Source: Alphaproteobacteria bacterium
GTDB taxonomy: Bacteria; Pseudomonadota; Alphaproteobacteria; RF32; CAG-239
Reading direction: 5' to 3'
DNA: 36,633 nt
NCBI GenBank assembly: GCA_015062535.1
Contig: SUUK01000008.1
Coordinates: 1 to 36,633 of the forward strand
The notes under the pieces are model-generated. The model saw nothing but the letters and a program-made list of their open reading frames with translations, did not search any database and had not been told where the DNA came from. The position numbers were made by a program, and so were the translations under genes. The first letter of the stretch is position 1. Each line of letters begins with the position of its first letter. Below, piece by piece: positions 23,129-32,200 of the stretch.

Positions 23129-24445
23129 GTGATATTTTCAATGTCGCCAGCGGTGGTTGCAAGTATTGTTTTGATATGTAGTTATGTGGTGCTTTTTTCT
23201 GAAAAGCTAAACAGAGCTGTGGTTGTTATGCTTGGTGCGGTTGTTATGATTTTACTTGGTGTATTATCATATGATGAAGCATTAAAAGGTATAGATTTTA
23301 ATACAATTGCACTTTTGATTGGTATGATGATTATGGTTGGTATTATGGAAAAGTCTGGTGCGTTTCAATATGCTGCGGTTAAATCGTCGAAATTGGTTAA
23401 GGCAAATCCACGAGGAATTTTGGCTGTACTTGGGGTGGTTACAGCGGTATTGTCAGCATTTTTAGATAATGTTACAACGGTTTTGCTTATTGTACCGGTT
23501 ACAATAGAGATAACAAGAAAACTAAAAATAAATCCATATCCATTTTTGTTAATGGAGATTTTTGCTTCTAATATTGGCGGTACGGCGACTCTTATTGGTG
23601 ACCCTCCAAATATTATTATTGGTGGAGCTATTGGACTTTCTTTTATGGATTTCTTAAAAGAATTATCGCTAATTGTGACAATTAATATGGGGATTTTGAT
23701 ATTTGTTTTTGATGTTTTGGTTGGAAGAAAACTAAAAGCAAGTGCTAAGTCTAAAAAAGAAGTGATGGCAATTAATGAAATAGATTGTATTACAGATTTT
23801 AGGCTTTTATATATGTCACTTGGGGTTTTAGGTGGTGTGATAACAGGGTTTATTGTTGGTGAGCACTTTCATATTCAAAATGGTACAATATCTTTGTTTG
23901 GTGCGTCTTTTATGCTGGCTTTGTACACTATTGGTAAAAAGCACTCAGAACGTGATAAAATGGTAGAAGATGCATTTTCACTTGTTGACTGGACTACAAT
24001 ATTTTTCTTTACCGGACTTTTTGCGCTTGTTTATGGTTTGGAAGTAACAGGGGTTTTAGAATATTTGGGTGATAAGGCTCTAATGCTTGTTGAGGGAAGT
24101 ATTAAGAAAACAACGTATTTAGTGCTATGGAGTTCGGCTATATTGTCTGCAATTATTGATAATATACCATTTGTTGCAACAATGATTCCAATGCTAAAAA
24201 CTATGGAAGAAGCAATGGGCGGAAGAGAGGCTATGATGCCGGTTTGGTGGGCATTGTCACTTGGTTCTTGCTTTGGTGGTAATGGTAGCTTGATTGGTGC
24301 TTCTGCTAATGTAATTGTTGCAGGTATTGCCTCAAGAGAGGGATATCCAATTAACTTTATAAAGTTTTTGTTGTGGTCTATTCCAGTGATGATTTTTTCG
24401 GTTATTACTGCAAGCATTTACTTATATGTGGTTCATTTTATGTAG
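23129..24445 (+). CDS. ArsB/NhaD-superfamily permease, copy 1
   Basis: 438 residues and about eleven membrane helices. The GTG start at 23129 is supported by AGGAG seven bases upstream. Two inverted halves carry the paired motifs of the ion-transporter superfamily: FLDNVTTVLLIVPVTIEI and EIFASNIGGTATLIGDPPN in the first half, IIDNIPFVATMIPMLKTM and GNGSLIGASANVIVAG in the second. These hairpins bind ion and substrate in NhaD, ArsB and P-protein relatives. The substrate (Na+/H+ exchange, arsenite or an organic anion) cannot be told. The next gene is a paralogue 16 bases downstream, so the pair forms an operon and may be a heteromeric or specialised pair. Confidence 0.85.
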   Translation: MIFSMSPAVVASIVLICSYVVLFSEKLNRAVVVMLGAVVMILLGVLSYDEALKGIDFNTIALLIGMMIMVGIMEKSGAFQYAAVKSSKLVKANPRGILAVLGVVTAVLSAFLDNVTTVLLIVPVTIEITRKLKINPYPFLLMEIFASNIGGTATLIGDPPNIIIGGAIGLSFMDFLKELSLIVTINMGILIFVFDVLVGRKLKASAKSKKEVMAINEIDCITDFRLLYMSLGVLGGVITGFIVGEHFHIQNGTISLFGASFMLALYTIGKKHSERDKMVEDAFSLVDWTTIFFFTGLFALVYGLEVTGVLEYLGDKALMLVEGSIKKTTYLVLWSSAILSAIIDNIPFVATMIPMLKTMEEAMGGREAMMPVWWALSLGSCFGGNGSLIGASANVIVAGIASREGYPINFIKFLLWSIPVMIFSVITASIYLYVVHFM

Positions 24446-24461
24446 AGGAAAGTATTAAAAT

Positions 24462-25793
24462 ATGCAAACGTCGGACTTTATTTTTGGTATATCTTCTCAA
24501 ACGATTGCACTTGTTGTAATGGGTATTTGCTACTTGTTATTGTTTACAGAAAAGCTAAATAGAGCGATTATTACAATAATGCTTGGGGCTATTTTGGTTA
24601 TGCTTAATGTTATTTCTCAAGAACAGGCTCTAAAAGCGATAGATTTTAATACAATTTCTCTTTTAATTGGGATGATGATTATTGTAAACATTGCAGAGCG
24701 CTCTGGGATGTTTCAATATGTTGCAATTTGGGGAGCGAAAAAGGTTAGGGCGCATCCATTATGGATTATGGTGATGCTTGGGTTGGTTACGGCAGTATTT
24801 TCTGCATTTTTAGATAATGTTACAACAGTGTTGCTTATTGTTCCGGTTTCGCTTCAGATTGCAAATAAATTAGAGGTTAATCCTTATCCGTATTTATTGA
24901 TTAATATTTTTGCATCAAATATAGGTGGTACGGCAACTCTTATTGGAGACCCTCCTAACATATTAATTGGCTCTTCTTTGAGGCTTGGGTTTACAGACTT
25001 TTTATTTAATTTAGCACCGGTTATTGTGGTGATTTTGATTGGTCTTGTTTTGATGTTTGTTTATTTTTGGAAAGAAAGCCTTAAAACAACAATGAAAAAC
25101 CGAGCTGTTGTTATGGGAATTAATGAAAAAGATGCAATTAGTGACTGGAGGTTATTAAAAATCTCGTTATTTGTTTTGGTGCTTGTAATTAGCGGTTTTG
25201 TGGTGGCAGAACATATCAAGCTTAATAATGGATTTATTGCTTTGATTGGGGCTTCTATTATATTGTTTTTATATAGTTTTGGGCTTTCGCATTCTAAAAG
25301 AGATGAAAATGTTGAAGATGTATTAAATCATGTTGATTGGACAACAATATTTTTCTTTATCGGGCTTTTTGTGATTGTTGGGGCTTTAGAAAATACCGGC
25401 TTTTTGCATAAAATGGGGGAATATTTTATAAAAATTACTGATGGTAGTATAAAAAAGAGCGTATTTATTATATTAAGTGTATCTGCTGTGTTTTCTGCTA
25501 TGGTTGATAATATTCCGTTTGTTGCTACAATGATTCCAATGCTAAAAACTATGGAAGAGGCAATGGGGGGAAGAGAAGCAATGATGCCGGTTTGGTGGGC
25601 TTTGTCACTTGGGGCTTGTTTGGGTGGTAATGGTACACTTATTGGTGCTTCTGCAAACGTGATTGTGGCAGGAATTGCAGTTCGCTTTGGTCGACCAATA
25701 AGTTTTCTTAGATTCCTTATTTGGTCAATACCAGTTATGGTATTAAGTGTGATGATTTCGGCTGTATATTTATATATTAAATATTTTATTTAA
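24462..25793 (+). CDS. ArsB/NhaD-superfamily permease, copy 2
   Basis: 443 residues, with AGAGGAAAG upstream. It has the same layout as copy 1: FLDNVTTVLLIVPVSLQI, NIFASNIGGTATLIGDPPN, then MVDNIPFVATMIPMLKTM and GNGTLIGASANVIVAG. Most of the chain differs clearly from copy 1, but a 158-base stretch (25521-25678) matches 24173-24330 at about 88% in DNA, including many third positions, which hints at gene conversion. The stop overlaps the stop of the convergent charged protein gene by three bases. Confidence 0.85.
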   Translation: MQTSDFIFGISSQTIALVVMGICYLLLFTEKLNRAIITIMLGAILVMLNVISQEQALKAIDFNTISLLIGMMIIVNIAERSGMFQYVAIWGAKKVRAHPLWIMVMLGLVTAVFSAFLDNVTTVLLIVPVSLQIANKLEVNPYPYLLINIFASNIGGTATLIGDPPNILIGSSLRLGFTDFLFNLAPVIVVILIGLVLMFVYFWKESLKTTMKNRAVVMGINEKDAISDWRLLKISLFVLVLVISGFVVAEHIKLNNGFIALIGASIILFLYSFGLSHSKRDENVEDVLNHVDWTTIFFFIGLFVIVGALENTGFLHKMGEYFIKITDGSIKKSVFIILSVSAVFSAMVDNIPFVATMIPMLKTMEEAMGGREAMMPVWWALSLGACLGGNGTLIGASANVIVAGIAVRFGRPISFLRFLIWSIPVMVLSVMISAVYLYIKYFI

Positions 25794-26479
25794 GCACGAA
25801 GTTTTTTGTTTTTAATATCATGTAGTCTGATAATCGGGGTTTTGTTTTCATCCATATTATTGTGGGTTGGAGTTAGTTTTACTGTCTTTTTCTTTCTTTT
25901 TGATGAGAGGGTTTTTTCTTTGTTAGCTTCAATTTTTTGACGAGTTATATCTTTCTTTGCTTCTATTTTATTTTCTTTTGTTGGAGGTGTTGGGTTTTGT
26001 TTTTTCTTTATCTCTTCTCTTACTAATCTCATTATTTCTTTATTGTCTTTTGCCCACTCTTTATTTTCTTCTACAAATTTATCATATTTAGCTTCTTTTT
26101 CTTGTCTTTCTTCATCTGTTTTTGCATTTAGAATAGCTTTTAACATTTTTTCTGTTTTCTTATATAAGCGAAATGCGTATTTTATTTTTTGACCTTCTTT
26201 TTGGTCTTCTTTCATAGTTTTTAAGTCATTTTCTCTTGTTTTTTTGATTGCTTCTTTTCTTTCTTCATCGCTTAAGTTAGGGGCGTTTCGTATAGCTTCT
26301 CTTTGACATCTGCTTTCCCATAGGGTTTCGGCTGTTTCCGGTGAATAGCCTTTTTCTACAACGCTATTTATAAATTTTATCATCTTTTTTTCGTTATTTC
26401 TGTCTTGAGGTGTATTTTTTACATCATCAGTTGTTGTTTCTTTAGTATCTTGGGTAGTGTTTTCTGTTGTCTTTGTCAT
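25790..26479 (-). CDS. Highly charged, helical hypothetical protein, 229 residues
   Basis: No family is recognised. The first 30 residues are Thr/Asp/Glu-rich and disordered. The middle (35-165) is dense in Lys and Glu and predicts long helices, possibly coiled coil (EERKEAIKKTRENDLKTMKE; DEERQEKEAKYDKFVEENKE). The C-terminus is strongly basic (SSKRKKKTVKL). There is no signal peptide. It follows the gene at 26490 by ten bases, and the stop TAG of that gene is part of its GGAG ribosome-binding site, so the two are coupled. Confidence 0.6.
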   Translation of the reverse strand: MTKTTENTTQDTKETTTDDVKNTPQDRNNEKKMIKFINSVVEKGYSPETAETLWESRCQREAIRNAPNLSDEERKEAIKKTRENDLKTMKEDQKEGQKIKYAFRLYKKTEKMLKAILNAKTDEERQEKEAKYDKFVEENKEWAKDNKEIMRLVREEIKKKQNPTPPTKENKIEAKKDITRQKIEANKEKTLSSKRKKKTVKLTPTHNNMDENKTPIIRLHDIKNKKLRA

Positions 26480-26489
26480 TTTTTTTCTC

Positions 26490-27458
26490 CTAATCGTCTA
26501 TGCCAAAGTCATCACTCATTTTTTTTAGGGTATATGGACTTATTTTTTGTGCTTGTTTTTTTGTAATTGTTTCATCTAGCATTGCTCTTATTTGTTTTTC
26601 TTCTTCGGTTTGGGGCTTATCACCTTGAGATGGAGTATTTACGCGAATATTAAGGTTTTTAATTTTATCAAAAATTCGTTGTCTATCGACACCTTTTTCA
26701 ATGTTGCTCATTAATTTTAAGTATTCAAGTTTAAGTTCGTTGTCTTTAACTTGGTCAATATATGCTTCATAATCTTTCTTAGCTAGGTAGGCTTGTTTTG
26801 TATATTTAATTATGTTAAATGATTTTTTTTGTTTTTCGCTATCAGTTAAGCCTTCTTCGTTTATTAATATGGTTTTATTTAGGTTGGTTTTGGCTCTAAA
26901 ATATTCTTTAATCTTGTGGAATACAAATTTTTCTTGTTGGTGTTCTTTCCAATCGTTTTCAATTAAGATGTAGTCTTCAATACGACTTTCTTTCCAAAGT
27001 TTTTTACCTTCAGGAGTATTTAATTGTCCGGTTTGGTGTAAGTTTTTACGTTTATTTGAATTGAATTGAAGATTTACGGCAGTTTCAAATTTGTAGCCAC
27101 CTTTTTCCATTTTTTGGCTGACTTCATAACAACTTTCTGGGTCTTCAATAATGCTATTGTACACAAATGAGGTGAGTTTGGTTCTATCATAAGGGATTTT
27201 TAGCATGACAGATTGTTCAATGTTGAGCATAAATTTATCCCAAGGTTCTTGTCCTGAGAAAACTTCTTGAGGTAATCTATCATAATATAGAGTTTTAATC
27301 CATTCTGGAACCATTTTCCATATTTGGTATGTTCGTTCATGTTTTGAAAGGATGGTTGTTATAACGTCTTCTTTTACGTCAGCGCCGGTTATTTTTAACA
27401 AATCTTCGGGGTAATTTGCTTCTAGGTATCTTTTAAAGTCTTCAGAAATTTCAGTCAT
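26490..27458 (-). CDS. Hypothetical charged protein, 322 residues
   Basis: No family is recognised. It starts TEISEDFKRYLEANYPEDLL, has no signal peptide or membrane helix, and is mainly helical (EKQKKSFNIIKYTKQAYLAK; KLEYLKLMSNIEKGVDRQRI). AGGAA precedes the ATG. It is the first gene of a two-gene operon with the gene at 25790. The neighbourhood of two ankyrin genes and a 1288-residue repeat protein suggests a lineage-specific cluster. Confidence 0.6.
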   Translation of the reverse strand: MTEISEDFKRYLEANYPEDLLKITGADVKEDVITTILSKHERTYQIWKMVPEWIKTLYYDRLPQEVFSGQEPWDKFMLNIEQSVMLKIPYDRTKLTSFVYNSIIEDPESCYEVSQKMEKGGYKFETAVNLQFNSNKRKNLHQTGQLNTPEGKKLWKESRIEDYILIENDWKEHQQEKFVFHKIKEYFRAKTNLNKTILINEEGLTDSEKQKKSFNIIKYTKQAYLAKKDYEAYIDQVKDNELKLEYLKLMSNIEKGVDRQRIFDKIKNLNIRVNTPSQGDKPQTEEEKQIRAMLDETITKKQAQKISPYTLKKMSDDFGIDD

Positions 27459-27527
27459 ATCTAAATTCCTGTTAAAGATTATACCGACATTTAAGATATT
27501 GTATCATGTTTTTTAAAACTCGTCAAA

Positions 27528-27557
27528 CAAAAAAAAGCAAGGAAATTATCCTTGCTT
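27528..27557 (-). terminator. Terminator of the small ankyrin gene
   Basis: On the minus strand AAGCAAGGA and TCCTTGCTT pair around a five-base loop and run into a T-tract, 24 bases after the stop of the gene at 27581. Confidence 0.85.
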
Positions 27558-27580
27558 GATGAAATTAGTTTTTTTAAGTA

Positions 27581-27931
27581 TTAATAACGTCCATCATTAA
27601 TATTTGGAGGAACATTATTTTGTTTTTCTTTTTTTGCTTTTTTCATGACGCCTTCAAAAATAACTTTCATGGTTGGGCTTGCTATTTTAGTATACCAAAT
27701 AGCTTTATAACCATCTTCGTTTCTAATTTCGTTATCTGCACCATTTTCCATTAAAAGTTTTGCCATTTCAACATCTTGGGATTTGGCTGCAAACATTAAA
27801 GGAGTCCAACCTTTGTCATCTTGAGTATTAACATCAGCACCATTTTCAAGTAATGATCTTACTTCTTCAATATTTCCTTCAATTGTAGCTTCAATTAGGG
27901 CTTTATCAACTTTTTTCCATGAATTTTCCAT
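27581..27931 (-). CDS. Small ankyrin-repeat protein
   Basis: 116 residues with two to three ankyrin units: ALIEATIEGNIEEVRSLLEN then GADVNTQDDKGWTPLMFAAK, and SQDVEMAKLLMENGADNEIR then NEDGYKAIWYTK. The C-terminus is basic. AAAGGAGAGG precedes the ATG. It is too short for a stable solenoid alone and may bind a partner or be part of an effector set with the ankyrin genes at 28000 and 857. It has its own terminator. Confidence 0.85.
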   Translation of the reverse strand: MENSWKKVDKALIEATIEGNIEEVRSLLENGADVNTQDDKGWTPLMFAAKSQDVEMAKLLMENGADNEIRNEDGYKAIWYTKIASPTMKVIFEGVMKKAKKEKQNNVPPNINDGRY

Positions 27932-27999
27932 AAATCCTCTCCTTTGGTTTTAATACTGAACTTTAGTCTATCATAATTTTTAAAAGCCGTCAAATAAAA

Positions 28000-29112
28000 T
28001 TATTTATCAAAAAATAGTCCTTTTTTGATGCGGGAAAAAATAGATGTTTGTTGTTTTTGTGTATCGATTGCTTTCTGTATTTTGAGTTTGATTGTAATAT
28101 TGTTATTTGCTAATTGAAGGGCAGTTCTTTGCTCTTTATCTTTAAGACTTAAATCGGCATTGTTTTTTATTAAAATATCGACAAGTTCTTTATTGTCATT
28201 TTCTATTGCATACATTAGAGCTGTCTTTTTATCGTCATCTTGAGCATTAATATTGGCACCTTTTGAAATAAAAAGTTCAGCTAGTTTTATGTGGTTGTTT
28301 CTACAAGCATGCATTAAAAAGGTCATATTTTTGCTTTTTTCTGGGGTGTTTATATCAAATCCTGAATCAATAACTAAGCTTGCAATAGTGATATTGGGCG
28401 CTCTGTTTTCACAAATTTCTTCTAGAAGAGAATGGCCTTTTGAAGTTCTTTTAGTTATATTTGCACAATTTTTAATAAGGGTTTTGACTATTGGAATACT
28501 ATTAACTCTACATGCTAAAATGATGGGGGTTTGACCGGCGTTGTCTTCTTCATTTATATTTAATTTTTTTTCAATAAAAAGTTCAGCTAATTCTTTTTGC
28601 CCCCAATAGCAAGCTTGGTGTAATGCAGACCATTGAAGATGTCCCCCTTTTATATTTACATCTGCGCCTTCGCTTAATAATAATTCAACAATTTCTCTAT
28701 GGCCATTTTGTATAGCTAAGAATAAGGGTAATTCTTCATAAGAGTCTTTATATATGTCGGTATATTTTCCTTTTATATTAAGGTTTGCACCTTCATTAAT
28801 TACCTCTCTTATATCTTCAAGATTAGGAGATTTGCTATTAATTAATGAGACTAGGTTATTGGTTAATTTTTGTTCTTCTTCGGGAGATATTTTTTCTTCT
28901 TTACCACCATTTTCAATTAAATATTTAGAAACCTCAATAAGGTTATTTTCTTTTGCATAGATAAGGAGAGATTTTCCTTTATGTTTAGTATTAACATCTA
29001 AGCCAAGAGTGATAAGCATTTGAGTTTTAGCAAGAATGATTTTTTCTTCTAAGTCGTTCTTTTTTATTAAAATATCAATGATTTGAGATTTTAAAATATT
29101 TTTATCGTCCAT
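28000..29112 (-). CDS. Ankyrin-repeat protein, 370 residues
   Basis: About seven ankyrin units from residue 90 to 345, for example LPLFLAIQNGHREIVELLLS then EGADVNIKGGHLQWSALHQA, and NMTFLMHACRNNHIKLAELF then ISKGANINAQDDDKKTALMY. Residues 1-75 (SQIIDILIKKNDLEEKIILA; TQMLITLGLDVNTKHKGKS) form a head shared with the ankyrin protein at 857. Both end in a short basic tail (TSIFSRIKKGLF here). AAGGAAT precedes the ATG. There is no signal peptide. The protein partner is unknown. Confidence 0.9.
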   Translation of the reverse strand: MDDKNILKSQIIDILIKKNDLEEKIILAKTQMLITLGLDVNTKHKGKSLLIYAKENNLIEVSKYLIENGGKEEKISPEEEQKLTNNLVSLINSKSPNLEDIREVINEGANLNIKGKYTDIYKDSYEELPLFLAIQNGHREIVELLLSEGADVNIKGGHLQWSALHQACYWGQKELAELFIEKKLNINEEDNAGQTPIILACRVNSIPIVKTLIKNCANITKRTSKGHSLLEEICENRAPNITIASLVIDSGFDINTPEKSKNMTFLMHACRNNHIKLAELFISKGANINAQDDDKKTALMYAIENDNKELVDILIKNNADLSLKDKEQRTALQLANNNITIKLKIQKAIDTQKQQTSIFSRIKKGLFFDK

Positions 29113-29205
29113 AGCTTTATTCCTTATTTAATAAAATCAGTTTATCATAAATTTTAGAGATTTTCAATATCTAAAATTGTAACAGAATCGTCATAAAAAA
29201 AGTTC

Positions 29206-29234
29206 TTGCAGTGATATAAAAAATATGTTACAAT
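29206..29234 (+). promoter_or_regulatory. Extended -10 promoter of the 1288-residue protein gene
   Basis: TTGCAG (29206-29211) is 17 bases from TACAAT (29229-29234), with TG one base before the -10 (extended -10). GGAG lies at a normal distance from the ATG at 29269. Confidence 0.7.
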
Positions 29235-29268
29235 AGCCCTACATTGGAGTAAAAACTGGAGAAAAACA

Positions 29269-32200
29269 ATGGCTATGGATAATAAAGAATTAATCGAATA
29301 TGTAAATACTAGATTAAGTGAAATTTCAAGTTTATCAAAAGATGAAAGTAAAACAGCCGCAGATTTTGAAGCGATATTTGATGATATTTATGCTCATCTG
29401 CCAACAAATGATGCATCAGCTAAAAGTGCGCTTGATAGAGTAAATAAAGCAAAGAAAAATCTTTTTAAATCAAGAAAAGATTTGTTCCAAGATGAAGAAA
29501 GCAAAAAAAGTATAGAAGATAAATACAGCCAAGCCAAAGAAGAGCGTTTAAATGGTAATAATACTTCTACTTTAAGTGATGTGGAGCAAACTAATGATAA
29601 TACTCAGCCTGCTCCAGATAATGCTCAGCCTGCTCCAGATAATGCTCAGCCTGTTCTAGATGATGCTCAGCCTGTTCTAGATGATGCTCAGTCTGTTCTA
29701 GATGATGCTCAACCTGCTCCAGATAATACTATGCCTACCCCAATAGGTGGAGATGGAAAAGATGAAGAAGTTATTTTATTAGATGAAAATGGTAATGAAA
29801 TTTTACCAGGTGAAAACAATATAGATAATAATGAATTTGTTGATTATGAAGATGTAACAAATGAAGGTGAAGAAGCTGAAGAACCTCAAAATGAAGGTGA
29901 AGAAGTTGAAAAATCAACTTTTGATAAAATAAAAGAAATTGCTAATAATTTGATTATGAAAAATGAAGAAACAGGTCAAGAACAAAGAGTTAGCGATTTT
30001 GGTGATGATGTTATAGAGAAAGCTGCTAATCTTTATGATAAATATCCAAGTACTAAAGATTTAGATGAATTAACTAAAAAACTCGAAGGAGGAGATTTTA
30101 CAGATTTTGAAGGTGTTGAACAAAAAGATATTGTCAATGTTTTATTAACAGCTCGACTTTATGCAAGTTTTGTGGAAACAACATCTCGTGGTATGGAAGA
30201 TAATGTACTTGATAGTGTAACTCCAACAGAAAAAGAACTTGAAACACTTAGTTTTATTGAAAATAAGGCGCCTAAAAAATCACTTCGTCAAGCAGTTGAA
30301 AGCAAAAATCCTGAAGTTGCATTGATGAGTGTTGAAGACACTTTGGTTGCAAATAAATACTTTGTAACAGATAATAAAAACGAAGAAGATAAAGCAAAAT
30401 GCAAAGAAGTTATTGATGGCGTAATGAAGCACCATCTAGAAAATATTATTAGAGATGGTAAGCAAATTACTCCTGATAATGCAGTTGCTTTGATGGCAAT
30501 TTGTGCAAATTGTAATGATCCTGCATTAAAGAGCTTGGTAGATGATGCAAAACGTGCAATTCAAGATGCTTTACGTGAATATGATAGAGAGCATTTTGGT
30601 GGCTTGTCTGCAGATCAATTAGCTAAAAATTATGCTGATTTACAAAAAGATGCTAAGAAATTTGATCCGTTTACTATGGAAAAATCTGAAGGTGATGCTA
30701 TTGATTTAAGTACAATGGTATTTACTGATAAAAATGGTAATGTAATAACAAATAAAAAAGAAATTGAAAAGTATAAAGATAGCATTGTGTCGGTTGCTCG
30801 TGAACAAGCTTGTCAAAGTTTGGTTAAAAAAGGAGACTATTCTCCAGAAGAATTAAATGGAGCAATCAAAGATGCAACATTTAGAATTATTACATCATCT
30901 TCTCCTGTAAGTAAAGATGGTGTATGTGCTGTTAATGTTGATAATCTTGCGGCATCTATTGCAAATCCACAAGTTGAAAATGAAACATTTAAAAATCGTG
31001 TATGGCAAAAATTCAAAAATACTAAATTTGCAAAAGCGGTTGAAAAACGTGTTGATGGTGTTGATAAAAAATTAACAGAGCGCTTTGGTGATAAGTACTT
31101 AAAAGCCAAAAAAGTTGTTAAGTTTTTAGGTAAAACAACAGCAAATGTTGCAAAAAATGCAGCTTTATATGCGGCAGCAGGTCTTGTTCCTGGTGGTACA
31201 GCGGTTCTTATGGGTTATAATCTTTATAAGAGTTGGAAGGCTGTTGGTCCTCAATTAAAAGATAAAGATAAATCTTGGGGACAAAAGGTAGGTATTATTG
31301 CGGCTACAGGTATAACTTCTGCATTAACCCTTAGTGGTATGGGGGCTGGACTTGGCTTAAATGCTCAAAACTTGGCAGATGCGGGAATTATTTCTCCAGA
31401 AGCTATTGGCGCAACTATGACAGGTATTGGTAGAGCTTCTCGTATGGCTATCGTTACAGGTGCAACAATGCTTCCAAATGCGCTAGAAAGTGCTAGCCTT
31501 AAATTTAAACAAATGAAATTAAATAGAGCATTAAAGAACGTTGAAAACCTTAAAGATAAAGATGGTAAACCTTTAAGTGGTGAAGAAAAAGCTCAAAGAA
31601 TTAGCGAGATTATGAAAGAACAGAAGCTATTAAAAGCCAAACAAAATGCTAATCTTAAAGAAATGGCAACCAAGGGTGTTGGTGTGTTAGGCGGTATGGC
31701 TTGTGCTCAACTTATATCTCCGATGATTAATGAGCAAGTTCATGAAATGGCTGAAAAAGCAGAAGCAACATTAGATGCAGCTAAAAGTACAGCTCAAGGA
31801 AAATATGATTTTAGTGATAGACCATCTCCATTATTGCCAGAAGAAAACGATAAGTTTGATCCTAAGGCAAAATGGGATGAGATGGAAGATAAATTTGGTT
31901 TCTTTGATAGAGATGGAGATGGAAAAGTAGATAGTCCATGGTCTAAAGAAGCAGTAGAGGCAAGAGAAGCTGCTAGTTCTGAAAATGGTCAAAGAGCGCC
32001 TGATGATGTAGCAGGAAAACTAGAAGCTGATTATAAAGCAAATCTTGATGAAGCAAAAGTAGCTGGTTCTAGTGGTTTAGGTAATGAATCTTCTTATGAC
32101 CATACTTTACGTCATTTAGAAAACTTAAATGATAGCCGTATTGAAAATAATGCGCAAATGGCAGAAGATTTGTGTGAAAAATTTGGTGATAAAGCAAATC

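Noticed and set aside
24031..24417. 128-codon frame opposite the first permease
   Set aside because: It is the antisense shadow of conserved membrane motifs, with no start signal.
29596..29742. Tandem repeats considered as a CRISPR array
   Set aside because: The 21-base units are contiguous without spacers and are in frame in a coding sequence.
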